A stretch of DNA of 64,000 nucleotides, from positions 82,360,705 to 82,424,704 of the forward strand of contig CP136067.1 in NCBI GenBank assembly GCA_032622095.1, read 5' to 3'. Shown here piece after piece: positions 42,136 to 54,412 of the stretch (position 1 is the stretch's first letter; each line of letters starts with the position of its first letter). The DNA is from Siphonodentalium dalli. Its lineage: Eukaryota > Mollusca > Scaphopoda > Gadilida > Siphonodentaliidae. Both the position numbers and the translations under genes were made by a program. Under the pieces are notes generated by a model. It was not told the origin of the DNA and did no database searches. It worked only from the letters and a program-made list of their open reading frames with translations.

Positions 42136-43850
42136 TGAACTTGTGAGAGTACCACTTACAAATGTTATCACTAAACTAGCAGTCAAACATTTATTTACTA
42201 AGACTTACCAAACTAAATGATAATATACTCTTAAAGGAAGTATTTCAGTTGGAATCACAAAACTTTTATCTAAAGGTAGTCCATCATGGTACTCCACTAT
42301 CAACTCCTCTGTTACAATATTTAATTAAAGTTTGATGACACACATGAACTTAGAAAACATAGAGGATTTTTGTATTGACTTCTTTCAAAGCAGATATAAA
42401 CAAAACACTCAAAATCTATTCAAAAGGCAAAATGATTGACAACAAGCTTAATTCATCTTTTTGTGAAAATTTACCAATAGTTCAAAATGCAAATATACAT
42501 GTATCTGACATTGGGAATATCTAAATATGTGTATCTGTCAAAATATCTTTACTTCCCTGTGGATTAGAGCCCACAGACTTGCCATCGAGAAAGATAAGTA
42601 AAAATGTCAGAAACCCAATATCCACAAACGAGTCTGTTCCTAATGTGTGGGCAACTTGTCAGTAGATGAAGAACAATTGTTATTCTTTTGTAAAAGAAAT
42701 TAGAATCAGAATTGACATGAAGGCCAAGCTCAGTTACTTAATAGATAAAGTAATGCCCTAAATAATCGACTCCTTAACACAGCAGAATTATGGGTAATTT
42801 TTCAGGATTTAGTCGGAAATAAGTGAGAGCTAATTTGCATATATTTGAGAATACATTGGCCCAATAATATTTACGTAAAGCCAGTGCATTCTCATATATG
42901 CGAGGCTCCAAGAATATTCTGAAGGACATATTACACGGGACTAAACCAATATGTGAATTTTTATCATAACTACCCAATTGATCCTCCATGATGTCATCAC
43001 AACCTTACTATCGTAAAACCTGAACCTGGCTATTATACCAGCATACAGGGACATGACCAGGGGGTCTCTGTTGGGGGGTGTCTACATTGGAATTTCCAAA
43101 CACCCATCAAGGTTGGAAACTTTTTCCCAACTGATGGTCATTTCAGTCAAAAATTTGGACCAAACCTAAGAATATATGCAAATGCTGGTCTAAAAAGAAC
43201 AAATTCCCCACAAATAAATTGTTGGAAAATCAAACTACGAGAACAATATCCACCTATTGTTGGTGTGAAATTTCCAACTGTTGATGATTTTTACCAAAGC
43301 CCTCCCCCCTGTCTCTGCCAGCATAACATGTAACACAGTTCACATTGGCCAGAAAACATTCTTTTGGCCGATCTTTTGTCCATTTCTGAAGTAGTCTGTC
43401 AATTTTTCGGAAAGTTTGACCAAATTGAAAAACCGAAACATAGGATCATTGGGGAAAACCGAAACTAAAAAAATATATAAAGCACATGCATAAACATTCT
43501 CGTATTTTGAAATCACAAAGCAGTACAGTATTGTGACTTAATTAAAAAAGGATGCCATTCTCGCTGCTAATCATCGTTTTGATAAGAAAGCAAGCGCTAA
43601 TTTTTTTTATAAATTGTTATCCGCACATATGCAAGCAACTGCTGATTACCTAGTAATGAAGGCGTCGAAGGGTTTCTTAGAGATGTGATAATCAGAGTGG
43701 TAATTGCTGACTAGCTTGAAACATTTTGGTCAAAAAGATTGGCTAAATGAAAATAAAAAAGAATTACTACCATTGGCTTCATTTGTGGTTTTACCCAGGG
43801 ACCAGCCTAGAGAGAAGTCACTTCTCCCTGTTTGTTCATTAGGGAGAGGT
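42136..43850. other. Intergenic with MITE fragments
   Basis: Apart from the composite fragment at 42751-42925, nothing is recognised until CAGGGACCAGCCTAGAG at 43798. That sequence resembles the left end of the 9323 hAT-like element and carries AGAGAAGTCACTTCTCCC inside. Its right end was not found. Confidence 0.35.
42751..42925. mobile_element. Composite of two MITE fragments
   Basis: 42751-42818 is the left arm of the CAGTAATGCCCTAA family. From about 42823 it is replaced by part of the double-hairpin piggyBac-like family (AGCCAGTGCATTCTCATAT). Both are truncated at the junction. Confidence 0.6.
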
Positions 43851-43852
43851 AA

Positions 43853-44065
43853 CAGTAATGCCCTAAACAATCGACTCCTTAACCACAGCAGAATTATGGG
43901 TTACTTTTCAGGATTTAGTCCGAAATATGGCTTGTTGCTATTCATCGGAAAGCTCTAAGTGAGAGCTTTCCGATGAATGGCAACAAACCATATTTCCGAC
44001 TAAATCCTGAAAAGTAACCCATAATTCTGCTGTGGTTAAGGAGTCGATTATTTAGGGCATTACTG
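43853..44065. mobile_element. Complete palindromic pogo/mariner-like MITE
   Basis: CAGTAATGCCCTAAACAATC to GATTATTTAGGGCATTACTG, right flank TA. The two arms (about 100 bp) are near-perfect complements meeting at AGCTCTAAGTGAGAGCT. No coding capacity; the ORF over the left arm mirrors the other strand. Confidence 0.85.
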
Positions 44066-44225
44066 TAAGGTCGTTTTGTGAACTTATGGAGAGCTTTCCG
44101 ATGAATGGCAACAAGCCATATTTCCGACTAAATCCTGAAAAATTACCCATAATTTTGCTGTGGTTAAGGAGTCGATTATTTAGGGCATTACTGTAAGGTC
44201 GGTTTATGAACTTTTTGTACATTTT
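44066..44225. repeat. Tandem duplicate of the right half of the MITE plus flank
   Basis: After TAAGGTCGTTTTGTGAACTT (44066), the right arm from GAGAGCTTTCCGATGAATGG to CATTACTG is repeated, followed again by TAAGGTCGGTTTATGAACTT. The unit therefore includes host flank, pointing to a tandem duplication of about 135 bp, not a fresh insertion. Confidence 0.75.
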
Positions 44226-44433
44226 ACAGTGGGATAACTACTCATCAATGATGCTTCAGTATAGAAAGGTTTATGAATGGTAATCTGTGGTTTATAAGGA
44301 GTCGATTATTTAGGACATTACTGTAACAATGGATGAAGTTCAATTTACACCCCAACATCACCCTTATATGGTTCAATAAGTATTACAAGAACCCATTTAT
44401 GAAACCGTTAAGTGAGTAAGAAAACCATTTTAA

Positions 44434-44680
44434 CCCTTTTATTACAAGAGCTGTGCTGGTGCTGCATTAAAGATCCTGTGACAGTACATTCTCTTATATA
44501 TGTGACTATCCCATAGGGAGCCTTGCTTATATAAGAGAATGCACTGGCTTACAAGATAAATATTGCTAGGCCGATGTATTCTCATATATGCATGGCTCCC
44601 TATGGGAGACTCGCATATTTAAAAGAATGCATTCGCACAGGGTTTTCAAAAAAATTCAGGAAGACCCAGTCATAGAAGGG
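44434..44680. mobile_element. piggyBac-like MITE with perfect TTAA flanks
   Basis: TTAA at 44430-44433 and 44681-44684; CCCTTTTATTACAAGAG to CAGTCATAGAAGGG. Two hairpins of ATTCTCTTATATATG / CATATATAAGAGAAT type separated by GATAAATATTGCTAGGCC. Confidence 0.85.
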
Positions 44681-45149
44681 TTAATCAGTGAATTTACTTT
44701 AAATATGCTGTTTGCACATTTGCATACTGGTACATGTATATAAGAGAGAGCAGTTACTTCTCCGTGGGACAAAAATAGGGAGAAGTGACACATTTCATGG
44801 GGATGATGGACTCCATTTAATCTGGTTTTTATCTTCCCAGGATGAATGTCAAAAAACCCAGGGATGCAATTTATAGCAGCAGCTTTGTGTGTCAGCTTGC
44901 TGATATATTATTGATGTATGTCCTATGTGAATTTGTCATGTTGGATTGAAAAGTATTTCATGAATTTTTACTGAACTCCGTGGGATTTTTCTTCTGTAAA
45001 CATGAATTCTCATTTAGTTGTTGAATTGTTTCTGGCTGGAGACCTGATAGGATGGTCTGGCGTGCAATTCCCTTCACCCTTTCTTGATCTGAATTCTGAT
45101 GTGGATGGTACTTGGATTAATCTATATATATGTAATAGAGTGGGATCTG

Positions 45150-45310
45150 TCTGTCTTGTCTGTCCATCTGTCTGTCTGTCTGCCTGTCCGGATATGATTT
45201 CTCCCAGACTGCTGATCCGATGTCAACCAAATTTGGTGACTCAGGGTACCCTGGCAGAGGTTAAATCGGCATTTGTTTTTCAAAATTTTGATTTAAACAA
45301 ATTTAATTAA
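45150..45310. repeat. CTGTCTGTCTG-headed dispersed repeat
   Basis: TCTGTCTGTCTGCCTGTCCG, CAAATTTGGTGACTCAGGG, CCTGGCAGAGGTTAAATCGG, TTTTTCAAAATTTTGATTTA. A second copy of the 31627 repeat, close to the left of the large satellite. Confidence 0.7.
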
Positions 45311-45520
45311 ATAAATAATAACAAAAAAACAAAAAAAATTAAAATAAGCTCACTATGGGACTATTTCAGAATCAAATAATATTTTTCAGCAGATACGTAC
45401 GCTCTTGGTGTTAATTTTCAGTGTGGCCCACACCATCCAATGGAATAACGGGCATAATTAAGTCCACTATGGGTTTATTCCAGAATCAAATAAATCCATT
45501 ATGATCCAATGTAATACATG

Positions 45521-48500
45521 TATAGTATAATGGTGTGATGATAGAGTGTAATGTAGTATAATGATGTGATGATAGAGTGTAATATAATATAATGGTGTGA
45601 TGATAGGGTGTAATTTAGTATAATGGTGTGATGATAGAGTGTAATATAGTATAATGGTGTGATGATAGAGTGTAATATAGTATAACAGTGTGATATTAGA
45701 GTGTAATATAGTATAACAGTGTGATTTTAGAGTGTAATATAGTATAACAGTGTGATTTTAGAGTGTAATATAGTATAACAGTGTGATTTTAGAGTGTAAT
45801 ATAGTATAACAGTGTGATTTTAGAGTGTAATATAGTATAACAGTGTGATTTTAGAGTGTAATATAGTATAACAGTGTGATTTTAGAGTGTAATATAGTAT
45901 AACAGTGTGATTTTAGAGAGTAATATAGTATAACAGTGTGATTTTAGAGTGTAATATAGTATAACAGTGTGATGTTAGAGAGTAATATAGTATAACAGTG
46001 TGATTTTAGAGTGTAATATAGTATAACAGTGTGATATTAGAGTGTAATATAGTATAACAGTGTGATGTTAGAGAGTAATATAGTATAACAGTGTGATTTT
46101 AGAGTGTAATATAGTATAACAGTGTGATATTAGAGTGTAATATAGTATAACAGTGTGATGTTAGAGTGTAATATAGTATAACAGTGTGATGTTAGAGAGT
46201 AATATAGTATAACAGTGTGATGATAGAGTGTAATATAGTATAACAGTGTGATATTAGAGTGTAATATAGTATAACAGTGTGATGTTAGAGAGTAATATAG
46301 TATAACAGTGTGATGTTAGAGTGTAATATAGTATAACAGTGTGATGATAGAGTGTAATATAGTATAACAGTGTGATATTAGAGTGTAATATAGTATAACA
46401 GTGTGATGTTAGAGTGTAATATAGTATAACAGTGTGATGTTAGAGTGTAATATAGTATAACAGTGTGATGATAGAGTGTAATATAGTATAACAGTGTGAT
46501 ATTAGAGTGTAATATAGTATAACAGTGTGATATTAGAGTGTAATATAGTATAACAGTGTGATGTTAGAGAGTAATATAGTATAACAGTGTGATGTTAGAG
46601 AGTAATATAGTATAACAGTGTGATGTTAGAGAGTAATATAGTATAACAGTGTGATGTTAGAGTGTAATATAGTATAACAGTGTGATGTTAGAGAGTAATA
46701 TAGTATAACAGTGTGATATTAGAGTGTAATATAGTATAACAGTGTGATGTTAGAGTGTAATATAGTATAACAGTGTGATGTTAGAGAGTAATATAGTATA
46801 ACAGTGTGATGTTAGAGAGTAATATAGTATAACAGTGTGATGTTAGAGAGTAATATAGTATAACAGTGTGATGTTAGAGAGTAATATAGTATAACAGTGT
46901 GATGTTAGAGAGTAATATAGTATAACAGTGTGATGTTAGAGAGTAATATAGTATAACAGTGTGATTTTAGAGTGTAATATAGTATAACAGTGTGATATTA
47001 GAGAGTAATATAGTATAACAGTGTGATGTTAGAGAGTAATATAGTATAACAGTGTGATTTTAGAGTGTAATATAGTATAACAGTGTGATTTTAGAGTGTA
47101 ATATAGTATAACAGTGTGATTTTAGAGTGTAATATAGTATAACAGTGTGATTTTAGAGTGTAATATAGTATAACAGTGTGATATTAGAGTGTAATATAGT
47201 ATAACAGTGTGATGTTAGAGAGTAATATAGTATAACAGTGTGATGTTAGAGAGTAATATAGTATAACAGTGTGATTTTAGAGTGTAATATAGTATAACAG
47301 TGTGATATTAGAGTGTAATATAGTATAACAGTGTGATGTTAGAGAGTAATATAGTATAACAGTGTGATGTTAGAGAGTAATATAGTATAACAGTGTGATT
47401 TTAGAGTGTAATATAGTATAACAGTGTGATATTAGAGTGTAATATAGTATAACAGTGTGATGTTAGAGAGTAATATAGTATAACAGTGTGATGTTAGAGA
47501 GTAATATAGTATAACAGTGTGATGTTAGAGTGTAATATAGTATAACAGTGTGATGTTAGAGAGTAATATAGTATAACAGTGTGATGTTAGAGTGTAATAT
47601 AGTATAACAGTGTGATATTAGAGTGTAATATAGTATAACAGTGTGATGTTAGAGAGTAATATAGTATAACAGTGTGATGTTAGAGAGTAATATAGTATAA
47701 CAGTGTGATGTTAGAGAGTAATATAGTATAACAGTGTGATGTTAGAGAGTAATATAGTATAACAGTGTGATGTTAGAGAGTAATATAGTATAACAGTGTG
47801 ATGTTAGAGAGTAATATAGTATAACAGTGTGATGTTAGAGTGTAATATAGTATAACAGTGTGATATTAGAGTGTAATATAGTATAACAGTGTGATGTTAG
47901 AGAGTAATATAGTATAACAGTGTGATGTTAGAGAGTAATATAGTATAACAGTGTGATGTTAGAGAGTAATATAGTATAACAGTGTGATTTTAGAGTGTAA
48001 TATAGTATAACAGTGTGATATTAGAGTGTAATATAGTATAACATTGTGATGTTAGAGAGTAATATAGTATAACAGTGTGATTTTAGAGTGTAATATAGTA
48101 TAACAGTGTGATTTTAGAGTGTAATATAGTATAACAGTGTGATATTAGAGTATAATATAGTATAACAGTGTGATGTTAGAGAGTAATATAGTATAACAGT
48201 GTGATGTTAGAGAGTAATATAGTATAACAGTGTGATTTTAGAGTGTAATATAGTATAACAGTGTGATATTAGAGTGTAATATAGTATAACAGTGTGATGT
48301 TAGAGAGTAATATAGTATAACAGTGATTTTAGAGTGTAATATAGTATAACAGTGTGATTTTAGAGTGTAATATAGCATAACAGTGTGATATTAGAGTGTA
48401 ATATAGTATAACAGTGTGATGTTAGAGAGTAATATAGTATAACAGTGTGATGTTAGAGAGTAATATAGTATAACAGTGTGATGTTAGAGTGTAATATAGT

Positions 48501-49290
48501 ATAACAGTGTGATGTTAGAGTGTAATATAGTATAACAGTGTGATGTTAGAGAGTAATATAGTATAACAGTGTGATTTTAGAGTGTAATATAGTATAACAG
48601 TGTGATATTAGAGTGTAATATAGTATAACAGTGTGATTTTAGAGTGTAATATAGTATAACAGTGTGATTTTAGAGTGTAATATAGTATAACAGTGTGATA
48701 TTAGAGTGTAATATAGTATAACAGTGTGATGTTAGAGTGTAATATAGTATAACAGTGTGATGTTAGAGAGTAATATAGTATAACAGTGTGATTTTAGAGT
48801 GTAATATAGTATAACAGTGTGATTTTAGAGTGTAATATAGTATAACAGTGTGATATTAGAGTGTAATATAGTATAACAGTGTGATTTTAGAGTGTAATAT
48901 AGTATAACAGTGTGATATTAGAGTGTAATATAGTATAACAGTGTGATGTTAGAGTGTAATATAGTATAACAGTGTGATGTTAGAGTGTAATATAGTATAA
49001 CAGTGTGATGTTAGAGAGTAATATAGTATAACAGTGTGATTTTAGAGTGTAATATAGTATAACAGTGTGATGTTAGAGAGTAATATAGTATAACAGTGTG
49101 ATGTTAGAGAGTAATATAGTATAACAGTGTGATGTTAGAGAGTAATATAGTATAACAGTGTGATTTTAGAGTGTAATATAGTATAACAGTGTGATGTTAG
49201 AGTGTAATATAGTATAACAGTGTGATGTTAGAGAGTAATATAGTATAACAGTGTGATGTTAGAGAGTAATATAGTATAATGGTGTGATGA
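45521..49290. repeat. Satellite array: about 120 copies of a 31-bp unit
   Basis: Unit TATAACAGTGTGATGTTAGA followed by GAGTAATATAG. Variation is concentrated at two places: the bases after GTGTGAT (TTT, ATT, GTT or GAT) and GAGTG versus GAGAG. TTT and ATT variants almost always carry GAGTG, while GTT carries either, mostly GAGAG. The first five units and the last one have ATAATGGTGTG or ATAATGATGTG where the interior has ATAACAGTGTG. One unit near 48318 has lost 4 bp. There are no spacers, so this is not a CRISPR array. No ORF. Confidence 0.97.
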
Positions 49291-49491
49291 CCTATTTTGT
49301 GTCAGGAATCTCTGATTGTAACATCCATAAATTTGCTAAAAACCACTATGGACAATATCAATCAGTGGAATGTACTGAATCATGAAAGATATAATTAAAT
49401 AAATGAGTCTGAGAGGTATAAAAATTGCACATTGTACACACACAGCTTAAGACTAAATATCGGTCCAAAACAAAACACACACTAAAATATA

Positions 49492-49669
49492 CAGTAATGT
49501 CCTAAATAATCGACCCATAAATCACAGCAAAATTATAAGAAATTTTTCAGGATTTAGTTGGAAATATGGCTTGTTGCCATTCACCAGAAAGCCATATTTC
49601 CAACTAAATCCTGAAAATTTCCCATAAAATCAGTTGTGGTTAAAAAGTTATATACTTCGGGCATTATTG
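49492..49669. mobile_element. Shortened pogo/mariner-like palindromic MITE
   Basis: CAGTAATGTCCTAAATAATC to GGGCATTATTG, flanked by TA (49490-49491, 49670-49671). The arms are diverged, so this is an older copy. The hairpin tip is CACCAGAAAG. Confidence 0.75.
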
Positions 49670-49687
49670 TAGTAAGACATCTGTTAA

Positions 49688-49808
49688 CCCTTTCTTTGCA
49701 AAATACTCATTGCTTAATTTTCCTGAAAACCTATCCAGATGAACAATAGACCATTCAAATGTATATTTTTATTATAACTAAGTGGGAGAATCCATTTAGT
49801 ACAGAAAG
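49688..49808. mobile_element. Truncated piggyBac-like MITE, second subfamily
   Basis: TTAA then CCCTTTCTTTGCAAAATACTC; contains AACAATAGACCATTCAAATG and GGAGAATCCATTTAGTACAG. The right end stops at GAAAGG without TTAA. Confidence 0.6.
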
Positions 49809-50489
49809 GCCGCCACGGCCCTGCATCTGGTGCCCCTGACAGCTCTTTACGATTGAACTACTTCTTCTGACATAACTAATAAAATTGGTCGTTGCTCAAG
49901 GCTGAGACTAAACTTTTGCCTTTAGTTATCAACAAGTTATTTTCCCTCTCATGATTGCCTTATTACAATGCCCCTAGTCTAACAAACATTAATATGAAAG
50001 AGAAAGAAACTAGAAAAACCAATAATCATTGATATAATCATTCACAAGAAATGTCATAACTCCTCTTAGGGAAAATATAACTAAAATGAAATCAAAATGT
50101 TTACTGGTCCCCATGAATAAGTATCATAGGCTAAATGACCCAGACGCGCCATTGCTTATTCACCATGACGCAGACAATGAATTTATTGGATAAAACTAAC
50201 ATGATTAATACTGGACATTAACTCTCTTAAATGGGCATAATTTATTTAGAAAACTTATCGATAAATTATCATTATGCTGAATGAGTAAGTCATAATGATA
50301 TTTATTTGGTAATAGGACACAATGAGATACAGTCGGGGCCAAAAATAGTTACTGTTTACTTGTATTAATTTCATTTATCCCTTTGAACCTAGTCCTTCTG
50401 ATAAGAATTGACTTCAAATTTGAATGCTCTATATATAATACTGATTTATTCTAACTTTGATGGTGAAAATATTTGATGTGGTTCCAGTT

Positions 50490-50930
50490 TTAGTATACCA
50501 GCTGATGTGCCCAACTTCGTCTGGGCTATTTAGGGATTTCTTTGTGATTGCCTCCATCTGGGCAGAATATACAGTGTCTGGACAAACTATTGTTCGATCG
50601 GTCCATAAATATGCCTATATGAGCATAGATGAATGAGGTCAAGGACATAATCGCACATGAAATTGGACCCACCCATAATTGTTCCCGGGATCAAAGTAGG
50701 CCTACATACCAAATTTGAATCGGATCGGTCAAGGTCCAGAAATATGCCTATATAAGCGTATATGAGCAAGGTCAAGGACACAGTCACATATGAAATTGGA
50801 CCCACCCATATTGTTTCTGAGATCAAAGTAGTCCTTCATACCAAATTTGAGTCGGATCGGACAAGCAGTTTTTGAGTCTATAACACACATACAGGCAGAC
50901 AGACAGAGGTCTTCACAATATATAGGAGAT
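50490..50930. repeat. Dispersed repeat with CAGACAGACAGAG tail
   Basis: TATACCAGCTGATGTGCCCA, two monomers of about 130 bp (CAAGGACACAGTCACATATG, GAAATTGGACCCACCCATA), then a GGCAGACAGACAGAGG tail and a short ATATATAG. ORFs on the minus strand repeat one another. Confidence 0.7.
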
Positions 50931-51910
50931 GTATTGAAGTGAATCAAGTTTGGCAGTGAAGGGAGCAAGGCTTCCAGCTCTTCCTGTTTCAAGATAACAT
51001 ATGGAATTATTAATGTACGCTTCCTTCACCATAAACCATGGGTACTTGATAGGTGAGAGTGGTTGTTTATCTGATAATGAAGGCCTACTGTTGGAGCATA
51101 CCACTTTTTATGAATGGGATAAGTTAGTGCTTTATTTACACGAGCTTCCTGCAAAGAACCTATTGCGTAATACCAACGTCAGCTCATGTTTTTTATCGTG
51201 GGAGTTACATCTATATTGGCTCCAGCAATCTGTTTCCTCTTCTCTCATGGCACATCAGTACTGCTGTAAATCACTGACATGAAATATATGAGGGAATATA
51301 TGGCATTTATATTTATATTTTTGCACGGTGTTTTAGAGAACTTAAATCAAATAACTCATGTTTGGTGTGCAGCGCTGTAGTGTACCATGACATCGAGAAT
51401 ACTGGTACATTTATATATTGTACAAGTGATATCAATAGAATTAATGGGCCTTAAATTTTTCATACCAGGGTTGACCAGATAGACATTGGTATTGTCTGAT
51501 TTGTGTATGACTGAATTTTGACAATTTTTTTTTGAATATTTTGGCACAAAATAGAGCTTATGTTTGACTTTATATTGGGGTTGATTTTGTTGTCCTTGCA
51601 CTAAAAGTGTTAAGGTCTATATATCACATTCATGATTAGTTTTACTGAAATGAGCTACCTCTGTTATGATATGCATCACAATGAAACTTACCACCTATAT
51701 ATTGAAACTTATAGGGGCGCCGGAGGAAAGAGGGGGGGGGGGGGTGGCATTGCCTCTTCTACCTCCATGGAGGCAGAAAGTGTCCTTCCTGGAACCAAAG
51801 TATATATCGCAGTAAAATATGATGTGTAAAAGGAATGTTTCTATGTTGTTTGAAAGAGAAATAGATCTATTCTGGTGGTTCAGCATGAACTTGAGTTGTA
51901 AATGTATTAA

Positions 51911-52153
51911 CCCTTTGAGTGCCAGGGGCCGATCTCATCGGCCCTAAACACAGCTAAACCCACAAAATAAGTCTGTTGAAGAATATAAGAATAAATTATT
52001 AAAATTGTAAAAAAAAAAAAAAAAAAAACAAATGTTAGGCCAATGCATTCTCTTATATATGCGAGGCGACCTATGGTCGACTCGCATATATAAAAGAATG
52101 CATTGGCACAGGGTATATGGGTTGATACAAAAATCGACCTGGCACTCAAAGGG
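51911..52153. mobile_element. Composite TTAA MITE
   Basis: TTAA at 51907-51910 and 52154-52157; ends CCCTTTGAGTGCCAGG and CCTGGCACTCAAAGGG. The core (about 52030-52110) is the TTAGGCCAATGCATTCTC hairpin of the 44434 family, joined through a poly-A run. It has the ends of one subfamily and the core of another. Confidence 0.8.
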
Positions 52154-52177
52154 TTAAAACTGTTTAACCTGGTTTAT

Positions 52178-52421
52178 CCCTTTCTTTACTAAATACTCAT
52201 TGACGAGTAGTTTCCTTAGGAAATGTTCAGATAGTAATTTTGTTTGTTGAACTTCAACTTATTAACTGAACATTTGCCATGAAACCAGCTGTTTCTTGTA
52301 TTATCTGATTTTCTGTCTGTTGTCTGTTTATGCATGAAGAACACCCCTCCAAATTAATAATAGACCATTCCAATTTACACTTTTATAAAGGAATGGGATA
52401 ACCCATCTGGTAAAGACAGGG
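52178..52421. mobile_element. piggyBac-like MITE, second subfamily
   Basis: CCCTTTCTTTACTAAATACTC to GGTAAAGACAGGG, right flank TTAA. Contains CATTGACGAGTAGTTTCCTT and GAAATGTTCAGATAGTAA, as at 61686. Confidence 0.7.
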
Positions 52422-52602
52422 TTAACATTTTGTATATGCCAGCTCTATATTCAAATGTAGCTCACCAGATTGATGACACACTTAATTATGTAGTCCTGTA
52501 ACTACATATAACCCATTTGTTTGTTATGTGCCATCACTGATGGTGTATAAGGTTAGCAATAGAGGTTGAGATATAGTTCAATAAATTGGCAGCCATTCCC
52601 CA

Positions 52603-52724
52603 CAAGCCTGAGTTTAGAGTGCCTGTCATTTGCAGAATGAGGTCCCCAATGGGTGAATTTAGTGACACTATCCCGCATAGCGGGCTATCATCACCAAGTT
52701 CACCCTCTGGGGATCTCATTCTCT
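52603..52724. mobile_element. Fragment of the 11324-type palindromic MITE
   Basis: CAAGCCTGAGTTTAGAGTGC and CTGTCATTTGCAGAATGAGG match the left arm. The hairpin tip ATCCCGCATAGCGGGCTAT is retained and the right arm is cut after GGGGATCTCATTCT. A smaller piece of the right arm lies at 54166-54215. Confidence 0.65.
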
Positions 52725-52764
52725 TTCGGCCTCATCTGCTATGGGAGACATAGACTCAGATTGT

Positions 52765-52905
52765 ATGGGCAGCCAAATTAACATATACTCAAATATTTGG
52801 AGATATCTCTAAATATTTGAAGATATCTCTAAATAGTTGGAGATATCTCTAAATGATTTGGAGATATCTCTAACTATTTGGAGATATCTCTAAATAAGAT
52901 AAGAT
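52765..52905. mobile_element. Left end of ATGGGNNGCCAAATT family with a different palindromic core
   Basis: ATGGGCAGCCAAATTAACAT resembles the end of the 36560 element. It is followed by six tandem units of about 18 bp, ATTTGGAGATATCTCTAA, each palindromic. The right end is missing. Confidence 0.6.
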
Positions 52906-53568
52906 CATCCTGCTCAAGACTAGATGAGGTTAAAGCGGATTCTATCACCGACCTGTGCACAAATCTGGAATGATACTGTCCTTTGTATGGTATGTTTCAT
53001 GTCCCATGGACATCTAATTAAATCACTGTGTTACTTTGCCCGGACTTTGTTTGGAAATAAACCATAGCTGGTTGATTACTGTGTGATACTTTCCCCCCTC
53101 GGGCAATGTAAATTATAGTCAGTTATGTTGGAAGGGTGATGTCAGAAGTTTTATAAATCTGAACCTCCCCATTATCTGAACATTTCCCACTAATGTATAG
53201 GAATCCTTCTGTACTTGTATCTTTCGTCTGTTCATATTACCTGAACATCTCTCAGAATTAATAATACACCACTCAAATATATTTTTTTATAACTGAATGT
53301 TTTCAATATCACTGGTATAAAGAAAGGGCTTCATAATTCATCTCACATGGAGATACTTCAAATTGTGTAATATCCAGGATGTACCTGGGTATTATTCTTA
53401 CCTGTGCATGCGTGACAAGCGTCTCAGTCATATGGAAATTAAGGGAGGGGAAAATCACGCTACAGGAAATATGCATACATTCACAGAGAACTTATTGAGT
53501 ACAGCATACATACTGCGATGTAATGATGTAATGATGTAATGAGCATTTCATGCATAACATCAGATGTA

Positions 53569-53813
53569 CAGTAATGCCCTAAGTAATCAACCCCTTAACC
53601 ACAGCAGAATTATGGGTAACTTTTCAGGATTTACTCGGAAATATGGCTTGTTGCCATTCATCGGAAAGCTCTCACTCCAGAGACGCTATCCCGCATACAC
53701 CCTCTGGAGTGAGCTTTCCGATGATTGGCAACAGGCCATATTTCCGACTAAATCCTGAAAAGTTACCCATAATTCTGCTGTGGTTAAGGGGTCGATTACT
53801 TAGGGCATTACTG
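53569..53813. mobile_element. Palindromic pogo/mariner-like MITE with TA flanks
   Basis: TA-CAGTAATGCCCTAAGTAATC ... CTTAGGGCATTACTG-TA. Arms of about 100 bp. The hairpin tip contains ACGCTATCCCGCATACACCC, related to the tip of the 11324 MITE, suggesting a later insertion or gene conversion inside the tip. Confidence 0.85.
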
Positions 53814-54270
53814 TAGGGCTATCATGTAGGTGTTTTAAAATAAAATTCCTTACTGGAACTGAAACTTTGGAATGTCGAACGTCATCATGAAACCCATGCA
53901 GCTCATTGAATGATTCAAATTAAAGGCATGTGGCTAGTTTGAACCCCAACACTATATCTATATTTGCGAATGTCTGTCCGTCTGTCTGTGTTTCATAGAA
54001 AATATATCGCTCCAAAGAGGTCTATCATGGATATCCATTTATGAGGAATATAATGGTGCAGGTACACATTTTCTAAAGTAAAGTCTTTGGGTCAGGGACA
54101 GGAGAAGGTTCGAGGTACAACAAAATTGATGATTTTTTTTTGTCACCGATTGATATCAAACCCTCTGGGGACTTCATTCTGCAAATGTCCGTCACCATAT
54201 TCCCAGGCCTGAATGCAGGATTGTGGCATTTCAGTAACAGATATCTAATATATGCATTTACTATTTGTAG

Positions 54271-54412
54271 ATGAGATATGGCGCTACATAAAGTTTCACT
54301 GGATATTCTGGAGAATAATGTTGGGGTCAGTGATTGTGTGCTTTTAGACCCTCTCACAGAAGACGCTTTTATACATAACATAAAACAGAGGTTCAACCAT
54401 GAACAAATCTAT
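54271..54412 (+). CDS. MYO1: Class-I myosin start exon (coding 54278-54412)
   Basis: Probable acceptor tttgtag at 54264-54270; coding begins at ATG 54278 and runs 45 codons to CAAATCTAT|gtaagt. The chosen frame has TGA (54272-54274) two codons before the ATG, so the start cannot lie further upstream. A different-frame ATG opens the exon at 54271. The acceptor implies at least one non-coding 5' exon upstream. Confidence 0.87.

Noticed and set aside
45002-45310. 102-codon ORF as a gene
   Set aside because: Its second half is the CTGTCTGTCTG-headed dispersed repeat also present at 31627; no conserved domain.
45521-49290. Possible CRISPR-like array
   Set aside because: Units are contiguous 31-mers with no spacers, in an animal genome with introns and transposons; it is a satellite.
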